Shown in pieces: positions 4,464-7,395 of a stretch of DNA of 7,395 bases; the stretch's first letter is position 1; every line of letters begins with the position of its first letter. The notes beneath the pieces were generated by a model. That model did no database searches, was not told the DNA's origin, and was given only the letters and a program-made list of their open reading frames with translations. The position numbers and the translations under genes are program-made. Source of the stretch: an uncultured Alistipes sp. (GTDB lineage: Bacteria; Bacteroidota; Bacteroidia; Bacteroidales; Rikenellaceae); contig USBO01000089.1 of the NCBI GenBank assembly GCA_900552955.1, positions 1-7,395 on the forward strand, written 5' to 3'.

Positions 4464-7395
4464 TCAATTTCCGGCCGGCAGCCAGACCGGAAGAGCCGTT
4501 CGGAACGCCGGAGCCGGAGCCAGCGCTCCGGTCGGACGAAGCGATTCGAACGCACGCGCCGTCTTCTTCACGGCAGCAGGCGCTGCGGCAGTCGCTTTGG
4601 TGAGCTTGTAGGGGCCCACGCCGTAGTCGACACGCTCATTCTCGGCATCGCCCACGAGATAGCCCGGTTTGATGAGGTTCTTTGCCTCGTAATACTTGCC
4701 CGAATAGTAGAGCACATAGTCGAAGCCCGTGATCTCGCGCACGGCGCCGTTGTCGAAGGTGCCGCACGTGATCGTGATCTCATCTTTGGACGTATCGTAC
4801 GAGCCCGACACGAGCGTCTCCTTCGGCACCCAGATCAGGTAATTGGACGACGCGGAATCGAAGAACCGGTAGCGGACATAGATATAGTAGGACAGTCCGT
4901 ACATCCCCAGCGGATCGTACGAATTGATGCCCACCGTGCCGTCCGCATTGTACGTGAGCGTGAAGGGCGCGTCGTACTCCTCGCTGCCCAGCATCGTCAC
5001 GCCCCAGTCGTAGATCTTATAGCTCTCGCCGGTGCGGTAGGGTTCGATCCGAACGGTATAGGTCTGCGGAGTGCCGCTGACTTCGGACGACGTCGTGGTG
5101 ACGTTCCACGTGCCGACGTAACGTTCGTAGGAGGCGTCGCCCAGCGGACGTGCCGAAGTCGTCTCGCTCAGTATCTCGTGGCCCTTTCCGTGAACGTTGG
5201 AGCCCACGACGAGCATCTTGTACTCGGTCTGCGGCTCGAGATCGCCGAACTCGAGCTCCAGCCCCGTCGCCGACATCAACGCCTCGAGCTGAGCCGCGCT
5301 GAAACCGATGCCGTACTTGTTGGAGGCTTTGACCACGTCGCCGCCGAACTCAGCGATGGCTTTGTCGACCGTCTCCTTCTTGCCGACGACGAAACGGCCC
5401 GATATGAACTCCGTTCCCCTGATCGTGAACGTGATGGCATGGTACTCCGAACCCTCGGGCTTGCGTGCGGCCAGGGTGACCGTCGGCACGGCTTTCGTAC
5501 CGTCGCTGACGCCGCCCCATGCGATCGGAATCATCGCATAGTCGGCCATCTTCGTACAGTTCCTGAAGCAATCCTTGAAATCGTTCGGTCTGTTCTCATC
5601 GGGCACCTTCACGAAGTGATCCGCATATCGGGAGCGATCGTAGAGATGCACCTTCTCCGGCGCGCCGTCGACCTCGATGGTCGCATAGGGCGACTCGCCC
5701 GTGAAGGCCGTGCAGCCATAGAAGGCCGAAGTCGTGGCGTTGATCGACGTCATCGTGTCGAACAGCCCTGCGGGCAACGACCGCAGCGACGTACAACCCT
5801 TGAACATCTCCTTGATGTTGGTGCATTTGACCATCGCGTCGAACAACCCTTCGGGGAGCGTCTCGAGCGACGTGCAGTTCGTGAACATGTTCATGGCCGT
5901 GGTCACGTCGACGCATGCGCGCACCAGATCGGCCGGAACGCTGCGCAGCGACTTGCAGCCGTTGAACATATTGGCCACCGAAATGATCGACCCCGGATAA
6001 ACCTTCGGGAAATACCCCTCGGGCAGCGTCGTCAGAGCCGTGCATCCCTTCCATACGGCGGCGACGTTCGACACGCTCGGAAGGACGGACAGCGCGGGGA
6101 ACTCGGTCATTTTCTCGCAGGTCTCGAACAGATAGCCCACATCCACGCCTTTGGTCGACGGCGACAACTGGCTACCCACCTTGTCGAACAGTCCGGCAGG
6201 GAGGTTGCCCAGCGACTTACAGCCGCTGAAAAGGCTGTTCATGGTGGAGACTTTCGTAAAGGGATCGAGCAGCCCCGCGGGAACCGATTCGAGCGACGAA
6301 CAGTTCTTGAAGAGCGATCCGATGCCGGTGACCTCCGTCTGAGCGGCGAAAAGATCGGCCGGCACCGAACGCAGGGCGGTGCAGCCGTAGAATGCGCTTC
6401 CCAGCGCGGTCGCCTTCGTCTGATTGGCGAAGATTCCGTCGGGCACGGCCGATATTCCCGTCCCGTAGAACACGCTCGAAAGGTCGGTCACCTCCGTCAG
6501 TCTGTCGAACAGTCCGGCGGGTATCTCCTTCACTTTCTTGCAGTTCTTGAAGAGCGACGCCACCGAGGCGATTTTCGGGCACCTGTCGAAAAAGCCCGCA
6601 GGGATGACCGTCAGCGACCCGCAGCCCGAGAACATCGACGCCACGGTCGTGAGTTCGGCACACTGGTCGATCAGTCCCACGGGAATCGCTTCGAGCAGCG
6701 TGCAGTTGTAGAACATGTCGGCGGTCGTGGTCACCCTGGCGAATGCGCCCTCGGCAGGCAGCGCGACCTCCGTCAGTCCCTTGTTGTTGTAGAAAGCCTC
6801 GGCGAGCGACTCCAGACCGAGCTGCCCCCATTGCCCCACGCGCACGATGGCGCTCTGACTGGTCTTCGTCAGCCGGTTGCCGAGTCCCGTGACCTTGCCG
6901 CTCACCGTCACCCAGTATTCGCCCGGTTTTTCGTAGACGTGCTGCGGATTCACTGCCGTGACGGCCTCGGTCGTGCCGTCGCCCCACGATACGGTCGCAT
7001 CGACCGTGCCGGTCAGCGGCAGAATCAGCGTATTGGCCATCTTATCCGTCACGGCGACCCTGACAGCCAGAGCCGACGGATCGAAATCGGGTGCCTGATA
7101 GATCAGCAGCGTCTCGACGACCGTGCCCGAGCAGATCAGCTCGATGCGTGCCTGCCGGTCGTCGCCCGAGTCGTTGGCCGTCACCGCGAGAATCAGCGTC
7201 TCGTCGCGCAGCGCTCGTGTCTCGACATGCGAAATCCACGTCTTGGCATCGTCGGGGATGACGACTTCGTAATCGAGATCGGTCTGCAATGCGAAGTTCA
7301 CTCTTCCGCCGGCAGCCGCAGCCTCCTGCGACTGCGTCGAAACGTTCATCACGCCCGAGAGGAAGGTCAGCGTCTTCATGATCGTCTTCGACGCC
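4464..7395 (-). CDS. BspA-like (DUF285-type) leucine-rich-repeat surface protein, N-terminus beyond the window
   Basis: This is a large modular surface protein, probably an adhesin or binding protein. Residues are numbered from the ATG at 7377-7379. Residues about 1-98 are a BACON-like domain (DYEVVIPDDAKTWISHVETR, closing LLIYQAPDF). Residues about 105-165 are PKD-like, with SWGDG, HVYEKPGEYWVTVSG. Residues 189-564 hold about 14 leucine-rich-like repeats of the form V-x4-MF-x2-C-x-SL-x2-(I/V/L)PAGLFD. Residues 565-622 form the family's cap (GESPY, VHLYDRSRY, DCFRNCTKMADY, PIAWGG). An Fn3-like domain covers about 632-745, a lipocalin-like domain about 753-929 (YVGTWNVTTTSSEVSG), and an Ala/Pro-rich tail ends at 971. 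The ATG at 7379 is not the real start: no signal peptide follows it, it lies at the edge of the BACON-like domain, and the frame stays open to the right edge. A lipoprotein signal is expected upstream but not visible. The stop is TGA at 4464-4466. It converges on the sus operon and is probably independent of it. Confidence 0.9.
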   Translation of the reverse strand, partial: ASKTIMKTLTFLSGVMNVSTQSQEAAAAGGRVNFALQTDLDYEVVIPDDAKTWISHVETRALRDETLILAVTANDSGDDRQARIELICSGTVVETLLIYQAPDFDPSALAVRVAVTDKMANTLILPLTGTVDATVSWGDGTTEAVTAVNPQHVYEKPGEYWVTVSGKVTGLGNRLTKTSQSAIVRVGQWGQLGLESLAEAFYNNKGLTEVALPAEGAFARVTTTADMFYNCTLLEAIPVGLIDQCAELTTVASMFSGCGSLTVIPAGFFDRCPKIASVASLFKNCKKVKEIPAGLFDRLTEVTDLSSVFYGTGISAVPDGIFANQTKATALGSAFYGCTALRSVPADLFAAQTEVTGIGSLFKNCSSLESVPAGLLDPFTKVSTMNSLFSGCKSLGNLPAGLFDKVGSQLSPSTKGVDVGYLFETCEKMTEFPALSVLPSVSNVAAVWKGCTALTTLPEGYFPKVYPGSIISVANMFNGCKSLRSVPADLVRACVDVTTAMNMFTNCTSLETLPEGLFDAMVKCTNIKEMFKGCTSLRSLPAGLFDTMTSINATTSAFYGCTAFTGESPYATIEVDGAPEKVHLYDRSRYADHFVKVPDENRPNDFKDCFRNCTKMADYAMIPIAWGGVSDGTKAVPTVTLAARKPEGSEYHAITFTIRGTEFISGRFVVGKKETVDKAIAEFGGDVVKASNKYGIGFSAAQLEALMSATGLELEFGDLEPQTEYKMLVVGSNVHGKGHEILSETTSARPLGDASYERYVGTWNVTTTSSEVSGTPQTYTVRIEPYRTGESYKIYDWGVTMLGSEEYDAPFTLTYNADGTVGINSYDPLGMYGLSYYIYVRYRFFDSASSNYLIWVPKETLVSGSYDTSKDEITITCGTFDNGAVREITGFDYVLYYSGKYYEAKNLIKPGYLVGDAENERVDYGVGPYKLTKATAAAPAAVKKTARAFESLRPTGALAPAPAFRTALPVWLPAGN
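5688..6815 (-). repeat. Array of about 14 leucine-rich-like coding repeats, period 27 residues (81 bases)
   Basis: Within the BspA-like gene, a cysteine recurs at residues 226, 253, 280, 333, 360, 387, 421, 446, 475, 502, 529 and 556 (numbered from the ATG at 7379), mostly 27 residues apart. Each is preceded by an aromatic or hydrophobic pair such as MF or LF and followed by a SL..(I/V/L)P(A/E)GLFD stretch. One unit (about 297-322) has Thr307 in place of the cysteine and is 26 residues long. The units around residues 377-411 and 435-465 carry insertions, which splits the array into two regular blocks. Repeats are diverged at the DNA level, but a 17-base segment at 6301-6317 recurs exactly at 6541-6557. 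Confidence 0.88.

Noticed and set aside
4464..4600. Possible type IX secretion C-terminal domain on the BspA-like protein
   Set aside because: The tail is Ala/Pro-rich and ends PVWLPAGN, without the conserved strands and basic ending of such domains; lipoprotein anchoring at the unseen N-terminus is more likely.

Overview
The window reads as a stretch of a high-GC member of the Bacteroidota. The best guess is a gut Alistipes/Rikenellaceae-type bacterium, but this rests on style and not on a marker gene: a SusC/SusD pair, BACON-domain lipoproteins, A-rich leaders in place of Shine-Dalgarno sites, and coding DNA whose third codon positions are overwhelmingly G or C.

Left half (1-4223, + strand): the 3' part of a SusC/RagA-type TonB-dependent outer-membrane transporter gene, then a complete SusD/RagB-type surface lipoprotein gene, then a complete 510-residue surface lipoprotein gene with a BACON domain, two OB-fold-like segments and a C-terminal jelly-roll-like domain. 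The gaps are 18 and 28 bases, so this is almost certainly one operon. SusC would form the pore, SusD the lid that captures ligand, and the third protein would be an accessory surface ligand-binding protein in the SusE/SusF position. No enzyme or regulator of the locus lies in the window, so the substrate cannot be assigned. The susC part carries an in-frame TAA at 59-61, and the first ~215 bases use codons differently from the rest of the gene.

Middle (4224-4463): a 240-base gap between convergent genes. It holds a perfect 17-bp hairpin next to the plus-strand operon end. It also holds a 100-base element whose paired segments fold into a compact three-way junction, followed by a T-rich tract when read toward the minus-strand transcript.

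Right half (4464-7395, - strand): a BspA-like (DUF285-type) surface protein gene that runs off the right edge. Its visible part has an N-terminal BACON-like domain, a PKD-like domain, about 14 leucine-rich-like repeats of 27 residues each marked by a cysteine, a capping segment, an Fn3-like domain and a lipocalin-like domain. The true start lies outside the window. This gene is unrelated in direction to the sus operon and probably makes an independent surface adhesin or binding protein.

No tRNA, rRNA, CRISPR array, transposase or phage gene was seen.
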